The position numbers and the translations under genes were made by a program. Below the pieces are notes generated by a model. The model saw only the letters and a list, made by a program, of their open reading frames with translations, was not told the origin of the DNA and ran no database searches. Positions 38,179 to 48,024 of a stretch of DNA of 64,000 bases are shown in pieces; positions within the stretch are counted from its first letter, which is position 1; every line of letters begins with the position of its first letter. The DNA is from Mucilaginibacter flavidus. GTDB taxonomy: Bacteria; Bacteroidota; Bacteroidia; Sphingobacteriales; Sphingobacteriaceae. The stretch covers positions 62,001-126,000 of the forward strand of contig NZ_JAMXOE010000010.1 of the NCBI RefSeq assembly GCF_024055575.1. The letters run 5' to 3'.

Positions 38179-39609
38179 ATGAAAAAAGGATTAATCTGCA
38201 TGCTTATCGCCTTGTTATTTGCTTTCATGGCATCTGCACAAAAAAATACCGTTGGGCATAAACCAAACCCCGGCAACTCGATAGCGCCTGTAGGAATCAT
38301 CAAAAATATCAGCGATTCAGCGCTGCTTGAAATTGTACAACGGCAAACTTTCAGGTACTTCTGGCATTTTGCCCACCCGGTTAGCGGGCTGGCCCGTGAG
38401 CGCGACAATACTGTAAAAGCCGAATACTACTGGGATTATATTAACGAAGCCGACGATGAGCCGAACCTGAGCAAACACACCTTCGGCCCCGAAGCCTGCG
38501 CCATTGGCGGTACGGGGATGGGCGTACTATCAACCGTGGTAGCCGTAAATCGTGGTTGGATTGGCAGAGATACCGCCTTAAGGCGATTGATAAAGATTGT
38601 TGACTTTTTAATAAAGGCCGATTGTTACCATGGTATTTACCCGCATTTTATGAATGGTGTAACCGGCAAGACGATCCCGTTTGGCAGGCTGGACGATGGC
38701 GCAGATATAGTTGAAACATCGTACCTGATGATGGGGCTGCTTACTGCTAAGGCCTACTTCAATGGCAACACGCTGCCCGAAAGATATTTCCAAAAACGGG
38801 TACAGCAAATGTGGGACGCTGCCGACTGGAACTGGCACAGCGCGGGTGGCAATAAAACTTTGTTTTGGCATTGGAGCCCCCGTAACGATTTTGACATGAA
38901 TTTCCCGGTATTCGGGTATGATGAGGCACTGATTACCTATATTATTTCGGCATCATCGCCGGTACACCCTATATCGAAGGAACTTTATGAAAACAGCTGG
39001 GTAAAAAGCACACCCTGGAAAAATGGCAAATCGTATTTTGGCTACAAACTACCGCTGGGTGATTTTGATATGGGCGGGCCGCTGTTTTTTGAACAATACA
39101 CCTACATGGGCATTGATCCTGCCGGACTAACTGACGATAACGGCATTGATTATGCCGAACAAACAAAAAATCATACCCTTATCAACAGAGCATATTGTAT
39201 AGCCAACCCTAAACATTTTAAAGGCTACGGCGAAAACTGCTGGGGACTTACAGCCGGCGACAGCTGGAAGGGCTATGTAGCCCATTGTCCGCAAGACGAC
39301 CGGGGCGTAATACAACCTACGGCCGCGCTATCATCGTTTCCATACACGCCAGAATACTCCATGAAAGCGCTTAAACATTTTTATTATGATTTGGGAGATA
39401 AGATATGGGGTCCATACGGTTTTGCCGATGGCTTTAGCGAAACCCATAACTGGTACGCCAAAACCCATTTGGCGATTGACCAGGGGCCGATTGTAGTCAT
39501 GATTGAAAATTACCGCAGCGGTTTGATATGGAAGCTGTTTATGAGTAATCCGGATATACAAAAGGGGCTGAAACGGTTAGGATTTAAGAGTAAGTGGGTG
39601 AAGGAATAA
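38179..39609 (+). CDS. Glucoamylase-like glycoside hydrolase (GH144 type)
   Basis: The 476-residue secreted protein has a signal peptide (MKKGLICMLIALLFAFMASA) and the glucoamylase-like (PF10091-type) core: IVQRQTFRYFWHFAHPVSGL, EACAIGGTGMGVLSTVVAVN, GRLDDGADIVETSYLMMGLL and WAKT-like QGPIVVMIENYRSGLIW. Family members include endo-beta-1,2-glucanases. It is monocistronic. Substrate specificity is inferred from the family only. Confidence 0.85.
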   Translation: MKKGLICMLIALLFAFMASAQKNTVGHKPNPGNSIAPVGIIKNISDSALLEIVQRQTFRYFWHFAHPVSGLARERDNTVKAEYYWDYINEADDEPNLSKHTFGPEACAIGGTGMGVLSTVVAVNRGWIGRDTALRRLIKIVDFLIKADCYHGIYPHFMNGVTGKTIPFGRLDDGADIVETSYLMMGLLTAKAYFNGNTLPERYFQKRVQQMWDAADWNWHSAGGNKTLFWHWSPRNDFDMNFPVFGYDEALITYIISASSPVHPISKELYENSWVKSTPWKNGKSYFGYKLPLGDFDMGGPLFFEQYTYMGIDPAGLTDDNGIDYAEQTKNHTLINRAYCIANPKHFKGYGENCWGLTAGDSWKGYVAHCPQDDRGVIQPTAALSSFPYTPEYSMKALKHFYYDLGDKIWGPYGFADGFSETHNWYAKTHLAIDQGPIVVMIENYRSGLIWKLFMSNPDIQKGLKRLGFKSKWVKE

Positions 39610-39685
39610 CCGCAACTTTCGAGGTTGTAATAAGTATTAAAAAACTCGCGTTATAAATTCTAACGGTAAAATAGACCGTTGGGAA

Positions 39686-40039
39686 TTACCCATCCCCACG
39701 ACGAGCAATTTCCTTTAAAAGGAGCGTAGTGCTTTTATCTGACAAAATTGGATTTTGAAAGCTATTATTACAGAATTTACACCGGTAGCCCGTCTCTTTA
39801 GTCAATATGCCTTTTATTAAATAATAAATGCTCATGCTTAAAAACAGGCAAATCAAAACCATGCTTAAACACACTCCTAAAAGCACAACCCTGTCAGGGT
39901 CTTCGTCTTTTAATCCGTAAATTATCAGGCAGAATAACACAACGATCAATAAACATCCGGCTGATTTAAAGAAATACCTGCGCCTGCTGCTGAATTTGAT
40001 GTTAGCGCTTTTGCATTCCGGGCAATGTTTAATAATCAT
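39686..40039 (-). CDS. Zinc-ribbon membrane protein
   Basis: A 117-residue protein with an N-terminal CPEC (MIIKHCPECKSANIKF), two membrane segments (about 27-45 and 52-74) and a second CKFC near 88-91. The paired Cys motifs suggest one zinc site on the cytoplasmic side. Function unknown. Confidence 0.7.
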   Translation of the reverse strand: MIIKHCPECKSANIKFSSRRRYFFKSAGCLLIVVLFCLIIYGLKDEDPDRVVLLGVCLSMVLICLFLSMSIYYLIKGILTKETGYRCKFCNNSFQNPILSDKSTTLLLKEIARRGDG

Positions 40040-40234
40040 TAATAAGGCTTTGCCCGAAGTTACAGCATTTGCTTCGAAAATTTAATCGTTACCTCCCAAT
40101 AACTATTATCCCCTTTGTAAATCTGTATCTTTTCTGTTACCTTTAGCAAGTAAGCTAATTTGTTGGCGTAACCCTCACGGCAGCAACCTTTTAATTTAAA
40201 CTATTCAGGTACGCATGATAATCCTTGTAAAGTA

Positions 40235-43200
40235 ATGCGTTTTAAACTCGCACTCATCTGCATGTTGATCAGTCAGTCTGGCTGGTCGCAGCGTACTATT
40301 CCCCGTTTCGAAACGCTTAGCAGTAATGATGGCCTGCCTCATAGCTCGGTTTACGGGATTCGCCAGGATAAGAAAGGCTTTATGTGGTTTGGCACGCCCG
40401 ATGGCCTTTGCCGCTACGATGGCAGTTCACTGCACACTTTTAGGTACCAGGCAAAAAGCGATACCGATGCAGTGAATAATTTTATCCGCGGCAGTTTTTT
40501 TGAAGACAAACAAGGCAACATTTGGTACAGTAACGAGAGCGGCATTTTTAAGTGGAATGTATTTACCGAGAATGTTGACAGGGTGAAGGCCTTCGGCAAG
40601 AACGATTTTGGCAATAGTAATTTCATTTGCCAGTTTATGGATGAGCACGACAATCTTATCATATTAAATATAATTAAAGGTGTTTTTGAATTCGACACCC
40701 ATACCTATAAACTAAAACTGTACCCGCTTCCTTATAAAATAGACTTTTCGCAGGTGTCATTTGCTCAAAACAGTGCCGATGATGAAGGGAATGTTTGGGT
40801 GCGGCTGGTTGGCAAAAACGACCCTTATATTTTTTTTAACCGTAAAACACATCGCTATGCCTATCGGCTTCAAAAATATCCGCCACAAAGTGTGTTCTTT
40901 GAGAAAAACCGCCACATCTTAGCTTTTGATGACCGCATAATTTTTCGTGATTTAAAAACCGGGCGCGATACAACCATTTTTAAAACGATAGATGGAAAGC
41001 CTGCGCCTTTTTATTCAGTTCAAAATACCAGGGACAAGTACGGTCGGGAATGGTTTACATCAAGGGGCAACGGCCTGTTTTATTATAATGAAAAAACCGG
41101 GCAGTTTTATAACTACCACCACGATAACTCGAAGCTGAAATCGTTGCCATTTGATATATCAACATGTTTGTATATTGATAGGGGCGATAACCTGTGGATA
41201 GGAATTGACGGTGGCGGGGTTTCGCGGCTTGATTTAAAGGAGCCCAAGTTTAATTTGTTCCCGTTGTCTGAAGGTGATTACCCCATATTGAAGGACTATT
41301 TTACCAAATGCTTTTTTGAGGACGATGCAGGCAATATTTGGTTTGGCACGCACAACAGCGGTCTTAACATTTATAACCAGCTTACAGGTGCCCTAAAAAA
41401 CTTTCAGCATAAAGACGGAGATGATACCACTTTGCCCGGTAATATTGTAAGCAGTTTTTTAAAGGATAAAGATGGCAACATGTGGGTGGGCAGCAGCGGA
41501 GGCATCAGCTTGTTCGATATGAAAAAGCAAACTTTTAGAACCATACCTATTATACATCAGCCTAAAATATTCCCAAAGCTTAATGTTTTTATTTTTAAAC
41601 TGATACAACTGCATGACGGAGATATTTTGGCAGCTACACTTTTAGGTTTAGTAAGATTACACAAGGATGGGCAAGGCAATTTCACGGCAAGGTATCTTGA
41701 CAAGTACCCGTATTTGCAGAGCAATATTATAGATGTGGTTGAAATGCCTGATAAAAGTATTTACGCGGCCATATCAAGTATTGGGCTGTTTCACGCAAAA
41801 CCCGATGGCGAAATGTATAGGCCTTTTGAAACGCTGCTACCCGGGATTGACTTGCGGAGTGTCAGGCATGATGAAAAAGATGCCGGCTGGCTTTGGATCG
41901 GTAGCGGGATGGGCTTAATACATTTCAACACTGCCACCAACAAATACCAGATTTGGGGCGAAAAAAGCAAGCTGCCAAACACTTATGTATACGGCTCGCT
42001 GGAAGATGAAAATCATAATCTTTGGATTAGCACCAACAAGGGGTTGAGTTTTTTCAATCGGACTGATAATACCTTTGAAAACTATTCATTTCTGGATGGC
42101 CTGCAAAGTAATGAGTTTAACACACAGTCATTTTACAAAAGCAAAACGGGCACTTTTTATTTTGGCGGGATAAAAGGCTTTAACTGGTTTAAGCCTGTAA
42201 ATAGCTTAAAAAACTTATTGAAGCCTGGCGCCGCGATAACGCGTATCGAAATTAATGGCGAGGCATTCCTGAAAACCAGCCCCCATTTTAAAAACCAGGA
42301 AATTACCGTGCCCTATAGTAAAAACGATTTTAACATACAGTTTGCGGCCCTTGATTATACACGGCCAGAGGCTAATAAGGTTCAATATATTTTGCAGAAC
42401 TGGGACAGTAAACCGGTAATTACCTACGGTAAATCGGTACGGTACTCACATTTGCTGCCCGGTAATTATGTTTTTAAATTAAAGGCAGCCAATACCTATG
42501 GTGTTTGGAGTGATGAGGAAAAGGTATTTATACATATAACGGCGCCTTATTGGCAGCGCGCCTGGTTTTATGTTGCCGGAGTGGTGCTGGTGCTGGGTAT
42601 CATCGTGTATATTACCTATATGTTGTCGCAGGTGAAAATAAAGCGGCGGCTGGTTGAGCTCGAAAAAATACAAGCGATAGATGCGGAACGCAACCGGATA
42701 AGCCGCGATATGCACGATGAAATAGGCAGCGGGCTAACGCACATTGCCCTGTTAAGTGAATTGATACAAACACACCAGGAGGCCGAGCTATCTATCAAAA
42801 CGGATGTAAACAGCATATCAGCAGCGGCCAGGCGCTTGCTGGAGAGCATAAATGAAATTATTTGGGCGCTTAACCCGCAAAACGATACGCTGGAGAGCCT
42901 GCTTGCCTACACCCGCGAACAAATGCAGCAGCACTTTCAACCATTTGCGCTTAAGCTGCAAATTGACTTTCCTGATGAGGTGCCGTACATAAAACTTACC
43001 AATGAGCAACGCCGCAACCTGTACCTGGTTACCAAGGAAGCATTAAATAATGTGATGAAGCACGCAAATGCAACCAGCGCAGAACTAGGCTGCAGGGTTA
43101 ACGGTGGCAAAATTGAATTCACTGTAAAAGACAACGGCGGAGGTCTGCCTGAAAAGGCAGCAAAGGTAACTTGCAACGGCTTGAAAAATATGCTAAAAAG

Positions 43201-43282
43201 GATGGAAGATATTGGCGGTGATGTAAAATGGCTAAGTGATAAACAGGGAGTTACGGTAATTTACACGTTTACTGCCGGGTAA
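40235..43282 (+). CDS. Two-component-regulator-propeller sensor histidine kinase
   Basis: A 1015-residue hybrid-type sensor. After a signal peptide (MRFKLALICMLISQSGWSQ) come Reg_prop blades with W-x-G-x-x-x-G-L patterns (for example FMWFGTPDGLCRYDG, NIWFGTHNSGLNIY and WLWIGSGMGLIHF), then a Y_Y_Y domain, a membrane segment near 775-795 (VAGVVLVLGIIVYITYML) and a HisKA_3 kinase with ISRDMHDEIGSGLTHIALL (His near 825) and HATPase DNGGGLPEKA. It is not a hybrid with a receiver; the response regulator is encoded 57 bp downstream. The ligand may be a polysaccharide product. Confidence 0.93.
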   Translation: MRFKLALICMLISQSGWSQRTIPRFETLSSNDGLPHSSVYGIRQDKKGFMWFGTPDGLCRYDGSSLHTFRYQAKSDTDAVNNFIRGSFFEDKQGNIWYSNESGIFKWNVFTENVDRVKAFGKNDFGNSNFICQFMDEHDNLIILNIIKGVFEFDTHTYKLKLYPLPYKIDFSQVSFAQNSADDEGNVWVRLVGKNDPYIFFNRKTHRYAYRLQKYPPQSVFFEKNRHILAFDDRIIFRDLKTGRDTTIFKTIDGKPAPFYSVQNTRDKYGREWFTSRGNGLFYYNEKTGQFYNYHHDNSKLKSLPFDISTCLYIDRGDNLWIGIDGGGVSRLDLKEPKFNLFPLSEGDYPILKDYFTKCFFEDDAGNIWFGTHNSGLNIYNQLTGALKNFQHKDGDDTTLPGNIVSSFLKDKDGNMWVGSSGGISLFDMKKQTFRTIPIIHQPKIFPKLNVFIFKLIQLHDGDILAATLLGLVRLHKDGQGNFTARYLDKYPYLQSNIIDVVEMPDKSIYAAISSIGLFHAKPDGEMYRPFETLLPGIDLRSVRHDEKDAGWLWIGSGMGLIHFNTATNKYQIWGEKSKLPNTYVYGSLEDENHNLWISTNKGLSFFNRTDNTFENYSFLDGLQSNEFNTQSFYKSKTGTFYFGGIKGFNWFKPVNSLKNLLKPGAAITRIEINGEAFLKTSPHFKNQEITVPYSKNDFNIQFAALDYTRPEANKVQYILQNWDSKPVITYGKSVRYSHLLPGNYVFKLKAANTYGVWSDEEKVFIHITAPYWQRAWFYVAGVVLVLGIIVYITYMLSQVKIKRRLVELEKIQAIDAERNRISRDMHDEIGSGLTHIALLSELIQTHQEAELSIKTDVNSISAAARRLLESINEIIWALNPQNDTLESLLAYTREQMQQHFQPFALKLQIDFPDEVPYIKLTNEQRRNLYLVTKEALNNVMKHANATSAELGCRVNGGKIEFTVKDNGGGLPEKAAKVTCNGLKNMLKRMEDIGGDVKWLSDKQGVTVIYTFTAG

Positions 43283-43339
43283 AGCCTACTACTTTTTTCA
43301 CATTTATAAACCGGTAATAAAAGGTTATTTTCACAACTT

Positions 43340-43972
43340 ATGACGCCTATTGTAATTATAGAAGACGACGAAAAAATCCGCAACTACCTGTCGGCCTTGC
43401 TGGCAGGGTCGGGCGAGTTCAATTTGCGCGCGTCTTTTGTAAGTGCCGAGGAAGCTATAAACTATTTTGAATGCGGTCTGGGCGATGATATAGAATTGGT
43501 GCTTACCGACATTCAGCTTCCCGGAAAATCGGGCATAGAGCTTATTGCCTGGCTAAAACCTTACCGCCCCGACGTGCAATTGATGGTACTAAGCGTTTAT
43601 GATGATGCCGACCGTGTGTTTAAAGCGTTGCAGGCCGGTGCCACCGGCTATGTACTTAAAAATATGCCGGCCACTAAGCTTATCGAATCGTTAATTGAGC
43701 TGCGCAAGGGCGGTAGCCCTATGAGCAGCCAGATTGCACGCAAGGTGGTAATGGCCTTTCAGCAGCAAACGCCTTATGTTGATGCCAAGGATGTTTTAAG
43801 CAGCCGCGAGAACGAGGTGCTGCTTTGGTTAAGCAAAGGATTCAGCTACCAGGAAATAGCCGACAAGCTTTTTATATCGATAGATACCGTGCGCACCCAT
43901 ATCCGCAACACCTACGAAAAACTACACGTGCGCAATAAGAAGGAAGCATTGCGGAAAACGGGGTATAGATAG
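43340..43972 (+). CDS. LuxR/NarL-type response regulator
   Basis: A 210-residue regulator with a receiver domain (IIEDDEKIRNYL, VLTDIQLPGKSG with the phosphoacceptor Asp near 55, and the Lys in GYVLKNMP) and a LuxR helix-turn-helix (LSSRENEVLLWLSKGFSYQE, then ADKLFISIDTVRTHIRNTYE). Its position after the propeller kinase makes it the cognate partner. Targets unknown; the secreted-protein gene at 44172 is a nearby candidate. Confidence 0.94.
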   Translation: MTPIVIIEDDEKIRNYLSALLAGSGEFNLRASFVSAEEAINYFECGLGDDIELVLTDIQLPGKSGIELIAWLKPYRPDVQLMVLSVYDDADRVFKALQAGATGYVLKNMPATKLIESLIELRKGGSPMSSQIARKVVMAFQQQTPYVDAKDVLSSRENEVLLWLSKGFSYQEIADKLFISIDTVRTHIRNTYEKLHVRNKKEALRKTGYR

Positions 43973-43978
43973 TGTGCT

Positions 43979-44105
43979 AAGAACCAAGAACCAAGAGTCA
44001 AGAGCCAAGAAACACGCGAGATATTATTTGAGTATCAGCGAGTACAATCGTTAGCCGCCACTTATTTTTATCTTGACTCTTGGTTCTTGTCTCTTGACTC
44101 TCTTC
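43979..44105. repeat. Inverted arrays of 7-bp AAGARYC units, copy 1
   Basis: Five in-phase heptads on the plus strand (AAGAACC, AAGAACC, AAGAGTC, AAGAGCC, AAGAAAC; 43979-44013) face a reverse-complement array at 44071-44105 (TCTTGAC, TCTTGGT, TCTTGTC, TCTTGAC, TCTCTTC) across a 57-bp unrelated centre. The arrays could pair as an imperfect long hairpin. It fills the gap between the response regulator and the next gene. No coding potential. Confidence 0.7.
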
Positions 44106-44171
44106 CCCAATTACTACTTATCTCATATTTTTTATACAGCAGGGGCAGGATAGCTTTACTCCCAAACCCTA

Positions 44172-45785
44172 ATGTATATGAAAAGAGTATTACTACTATC
44201 GGCTGTACTGCTGCTGGCCGCCGGCACGCACGCCCAGGAAACCATCCAGGACCTTTCGAAAAAAGCCGCCAAAGGCTTTTTGTACAAAGCAGCAAACGCC
44301 GACGGGACCTACACCATCACCTACAAAATTCCCGGCGACAAAAAAGCAAACGAAATATTTTACGAAAACTACACTTTTGATAATAGTATCAAATTTTTAA
44401 AGAACGAGGAAATATCAGAGCCTAAACAAACCCAGGAGGACAAACCCGACAGAACAGTTAGCGGTTTTTATGCCAGTGTTGGCGGCTGCAGTTCGTTCGA
44501 GATTTTGAGCATGAAGCTGAAGTTTAGCAAGTACACCGAACTACAGGCATGGGATTACAAAAAACAACGATATGTAACCAAAAAAACCATATCGACCGAG
44601 ACCATCAAACCCAAAAACGAGAACGGCAAATATTACGGATACGCCGCATTTACCAACAGCGACCAAACCCTGTTTGTGCTGGCCGGCGTGGATAGCAAGG
44701 TTAACAAACACGGCACCGATTTTTTAATAATGGGGATTAATTCCGATTTGGAAATTACCTCTAAGCCGGTTGATGTCAGTGGATCGCAGTCGCTGGTATA
44801 CTCAGCACAACTGAATGATGGTGATATCGTATTGGTGTTTGCTCCTAGAAAGGGGGAGCCTGATTTGTCTGCTTATACTTATTTACGGTATTCACCCGGC
44901 GGCGAGGTGAAAAATAAGGTAGCGTTTAAGAGTCCATCGAACAACATGCTGATTGTTGATATGGCCGAGAAGGATGGGTCAGTATTTTTCTGCGCCACAT
45001 CTACCAAATCAAAAGAAGCATATGATGCAGTGTTCGAAGAGTACACAGCATCAATATCAAACCCTTGCTACACCGATGCCCGCAATAAAACCGATGGTAA
45101 CTGGGAGAGAAAAGCTAATGAAAAGATGGAAAGCTTTCACCTGCTGAAATTTACTGACGGCAATCTTGATTTTGCATCAACCGCCCCGGTCAGCGAGTTT
45201 AAATCGAAATTCCGGACATCTCCCACAGATAAGGGGGCTGACCCATACAAGGGCAAAAAATTCAATGTACAGCAATTTTTAATTACACCTAACGGCGAGT
45301 TTTTAATAGCAGGGCAGCTTAATGGCAAAACCAGCCTTGGCATGGGTAATCCCGTAAAAACTTATGAGGATATTGTGTGCTTCCATTTCGATAAAGCCGG
45401 GCAGCTAAAAGCCCAATACGGTGTCGAAAAAATGAATACTGATAAGAAAAGCGAGATATTCCCGGTATCGCAATCATTCATTCCCTCAAAAGATGGCTCA
45501 TCACTTTATTGGGTTGTACTCGAGGTTAAAGGCTTTAAAGGCTATGCCGATTTTCTTGATGCCCTTAATGGCCGCTCGACCTTTTACCCACGCTTTTTTC
45601 CGCGAATTGCAAAACTTGATGTTCAAAATGCGAATGTTGGCAGCTTTACCGTGCTGGGCAAGGAGAAGTTTTATATGACTAAAAACTTTGAGCCTATATC
45701 GAACAAGCAGGAGAACAGCCTGGTATTTGTTGGCAGCGATGAAGACTACAAAAAGCTGTGGGTTAACAAATATGTTTTTCAGTAG
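44172..45785 (+). CDS. Secreted hypothetical protein, 537 aa
   Basis: Not recognised. It has a signal peptide (MKRVLLLSAVLLLAAGTHAQ from ATG 44178; an ATG two codons upstream at 44172 is also possible). The mature protein is beta-rich with repeated charged segments and no enzyme motif. Short distance to the preceding two-component pair, across the heptad repeat, suggests but does not prove co-regulation. Confidence 0.75.
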   Translation: MYMKRVLLLSAVLLLAAGTHAQETIQDLSKKAAKGFLYKAANADGTYTITYKIPGDKKANEIFYENYTFDNSIKFLKNEEISEPKQTQEDKPDRTVSGFYASVGGCSSFEILSMKLKFSKYTELQAWDYKKQRYVTKKTISTETIKPKNENGKYYGYAAFTNSDQTLFVLAGVDSKVNKHGTDFLIMGINSDLEITSKPVDVSGSQSLVYSAQLNDGDIVLVFAPRKGEPDLSAYTYLRYSPGGEVKNKVAFKSPSNNMLIVDMAEKDGSVFFCATSTKSKEAYDAVFEEYTASISNPCYTDARNKTDGNWERKANEKMESFHLLKFTDGNLDFASTAPVSEFKSKFRTSPTDKGADPYKGKKFNVQQFLITPNGEFLIAGQLNGKTSLGMGNPVKTYEDIVCFHFDKAGQLKAQYGVEKMNTDKKSEIFPVSQSFIPSKDGSSLYWVVLEVKGFKGYADFLDALNGRSTFYPRFFPRIAKLDVQNANVGSFTVLGKEKFYMTKNFEPISNKQENSLVFVGSDEDYKKLWVNKYVFQ

Positions 45786-45830
45786 GCGGTAAAAAATAAT
45801 ATAAATCTTAACCCTCAAAAATCTATAAAA

Positions 45831-46568
45831 ATGAAAAATGTGCATTACTACTTTGTTGCCCTGGCGCTGATTGTCGCGGGAACGTTCAGCTGCTCCAAAA
45901 GTAAGGACAGTAACAAAAAACCGGCCTATACCTGTACTACCTGCAAAGCCACGCCCGATGCCGTTGCCGCGAATGATGCCAGTAACAAAGGCATTTATAA
46001 AGGAATAATAATAGGCTCAAGCGGTACCATTAAGTTCGACCTGGCAAATAGCGGCACAACCTTAACCGCCACGTTGGCGATAGACGGGGTTACAGCCACG
46101 CTAACAGCATCCGTAACCACGCAAAACGGTGATACTTATGTGTCGGCATTTACCGGGACATGGAGCGGTCAGCCGGTAAGTATTACCTTTTCGGTAGGGG
46201 CGGGCGGGCAAAATCCAACCGTTACCGCGTTTAATATTCCCGGCCATGCCAGCGCGACGTTTACACTTGCAAAAGAAACGTCAAACGCGCTGATTGAGTG
46301 TTTTGAAGGAACGTACAGCACCACAAAGCCGGAAACAGGGACATTTAATTTGCTGTTATCGCGCAGCTTGAAACTGTTTGGTGGAGCGTCGCGCAAAACA
46401 GGCTCGTCAGAAAGCAACTCTTTTCACGGTTCAATAAATGCGAACAGTGAACTGGTTGATGCTGACGGCGGCAAAGTACTAGCCAAGCTTACCGGCGACG
46501 TACTGGCCGCAACTTTTGTTGACGGAAACGGCTCAACGGTTACGGTTACCGGCAAACGAACTTTTTAA
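45831..46568 (+). CDS. Outer-surface lipoprotein, hypothetical
   Basis: A 245-residue lipoprotein with signal and lipobox VAGTFSC (Cys near 21), then an early CTTC motif. The rest is threonine- and glycine-rich beta sequence with IYKGIIIGSSGTIKFDLANS and ATFTLAKETSNALIECFEGT. Follows the 537-aa secreted protein by 45 bp, so the two may be expressed together. Function unknown. Confidence 0.75.
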   Translation: MKNVHYYFVALALIVAGTFSCSKSKDSNKKPAYTCTTCKATPDAVAANDASNKGIYKGIIIGSSGTIKFDLANSGTTLTATLAIDGVTATLTASVTTQNGDTYVSAFTGTWSGQPVSITFSVGAGGQNPTVTAFNIPGHASATFTLAKETSNALIECFEGTYSTTKPETGTFNLLLSRSLKLFGGASRKTGSSESNSFHGSINANSELVDADGGKVLAKLTGDVLAATFVDGNGSTVTVTGKRTF

Positions 46569-46612
46569 TCAACTTTGCATGTAGGTTCATTAGGGAGGAC
46601 TACACGTGCAAT

Positions 46613-46645
46613 AGCTTCGGACTAACATCCGGGGCTTTTTTGTTT
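46613..46645 (+). terminator. Hairpin with T tail after the lipoprotein gene
   Basis: AGCTTCGGA (46613-46621) pairs with TCCGGGGCT (46628-46636) with two G-T wobbles around a 6-nt loop, followed by TTTTTTGTTTTT. It lies 45 bp downstream of the lipoprotein stop codon. Confidence 0.7.
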
Positions 46646-46856
46646 TTAAATCCGAAAGTAACCGCGTGCTTTAAATAAACTGCTGCCTCCCGTAACAAAA
46701 TAGCCCTTCAGTCGTTATATAAGGGCAACACTCCATAGCATACTCTTCGCAGAATTCAAAGAATATCCATTATCCTCTGTCTTTTCCCGATCAATAGGCC
46801 GTGTCTTCATCAAAATGATGATGAAAAGGTGCGTCATTTATATTTAGCTGTTTAGC

Positions 46857-47588
46857 ATGATTATCCTTGTCTTTTTTATCGCGCACTGGTTCTTGTCGTT
46901 GTTTTTTCAAACCTTTTTCCAGCATCGTTATGCTTCACACCGCATGTTTACTACAAGCAAGGGCTGGGAGCGGGTATTTTATTTAATGGCCTATTTTTTT
47001 GAGGGGGCCTCGTTTTTAAACCCCCGGGCTTATGCCACCATGCATCGTGAGCACCATGCTTATAGCGATACCGCGAAAGACCCGCATTCGCCGCATTTTT
47101 TTACCGATATTTTTCAAATGATGAAAGCCACCATACTAACTTTTGGTGATCATTTAAAAAGAACAAAAGATATTGAAGCCAGGTTTGCCGGGAATTACCC
47201 GGAATGGCCATTTATAGACAGGATTGGTTCATCATTGCTTTCGAGGCTGCTTTTTAGCGTGGCTTACACTTGCTTTTATATTGCGTTTGCTACACACTGG
47301 TGGATGTTCCTTTTGCTGCCAATTCATTTTATGATGGGCCCTATCCATGGCGTTATCGTCAACTGGTGCGGACATAAATATGGCTACACAAATTTTGATA
47401 ATAAAGATAAATCAAAAAATACCACGCCGTTTGATTTCCTGATGCTTGGCGAATTGTTCCAGAACAATCACCACAAACACCCCAACAGCGCCAATTTTGG
47501 CAAACGATGGTTTGAAATTGACCCGGTTTACCCGGTTATGAAACTGATGCACTGGATGCGGATAATCAAGCTACGCAAAGCTTATTAA
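46857..47588 (+). CDS. Fatty acid desaturase (acyl-CoA delta-9 type)
   Basis: The 243-residue membrane enzyme has histidine boxes: HRYASH (near 23-28), HREHHAYSD (near 63-71) and QNNHHKHP (near 201-208). Together they bind the diiron centre. Several hydrophobic helices span the membrane. It introduces a cis double bond in acyl chains, likely to tune membrane fluidity. It is preceded by a 288-bp spacer with no other gene. Confidence 0.9.
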   Translation: MIILVFFIAHWFLSLFFQTFFQHRYASHRMFTTSKGWERVFYLMAYFFEGASFLNPRAYATMHREHHAYSDTAKDPHSPHFFTDIFQMMKATILTFGDHLKRTKDIEARFAGNYPEWPFIDRIGSSLLSRLLFSVAYTCFYIAFATHWWMFLLLPIHFMMGPIHGVIVNWCGHKYGYTNFDNKDKSKNTTPFDFLMLGELFQNNHHKHPNSANFGKRWFEIDPVYPVMKLMHWMRIIKLRKAY

Positions 47589-47652
47589 TTTAGTACCACA
47601 ACTGCTTACCGGCCTTTTTACAAGCCGGCCGGTATTAACTCAATTAAATAAC

Positions 47653-47976
47653 ATGAAAAACCCAACCATAGAAAAAGAAACCAGGATGTATTTGTTCGAT
47701 TTAACAAATACGGCGCTGGAAAATGGCTTCAAAGCCGATGATAACTGGGAACTGGTACTTGGTACCGAGGCCCAAAAAACAAAAATTCAAAGAGATTATT
47801 ATCCTGCGGTTACTGCAAAGATTTTTGCCGAAATAGCCTTGCCGGTATACTATACCATCAAATCGAGGCTGCACCAGCCATTAAATACAATTGAACAAAA
47901 CCTCGACGTAAAAACTGTTGTAAAAGATCACCTTAACTACGTAATTGCGTATAACCCGAAGCGGGAACGCAGGTAG
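47653..47976 (+). CDS. Hypothetical protein, 107 aa
   Basis: Not recognised. A hydrophilic protein beginning MKNPTIEKETRMYLFDLTNT, with no signal peptide or membrane segment. It follows the desaturase gene by 64 bp on the same strand, so it may be cotranscribed. Function unknown. Confidence 0.6.
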   Translation: MKNPTIEKETRMYLFDLTNTALENGFKADDNWELVLGTEAQKTKIQRDYYPAVTAKIFAEIALPVYYTIKSRLHQPLNTIEQNLDVKTVVKDHLNYVIAYNPKRERR

Positions 47977-48024
47977 TTGCGGGGGATTTAGCAAACATGC
48001 AACCAGCTTCAGAACTGTCAATCC

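Noticed and set aside
43979..44105. CRISPR array
   Set aside because: The unit is 7 bp and in phase without spacers, and the arrays are inverted; no cas gene is nearby.
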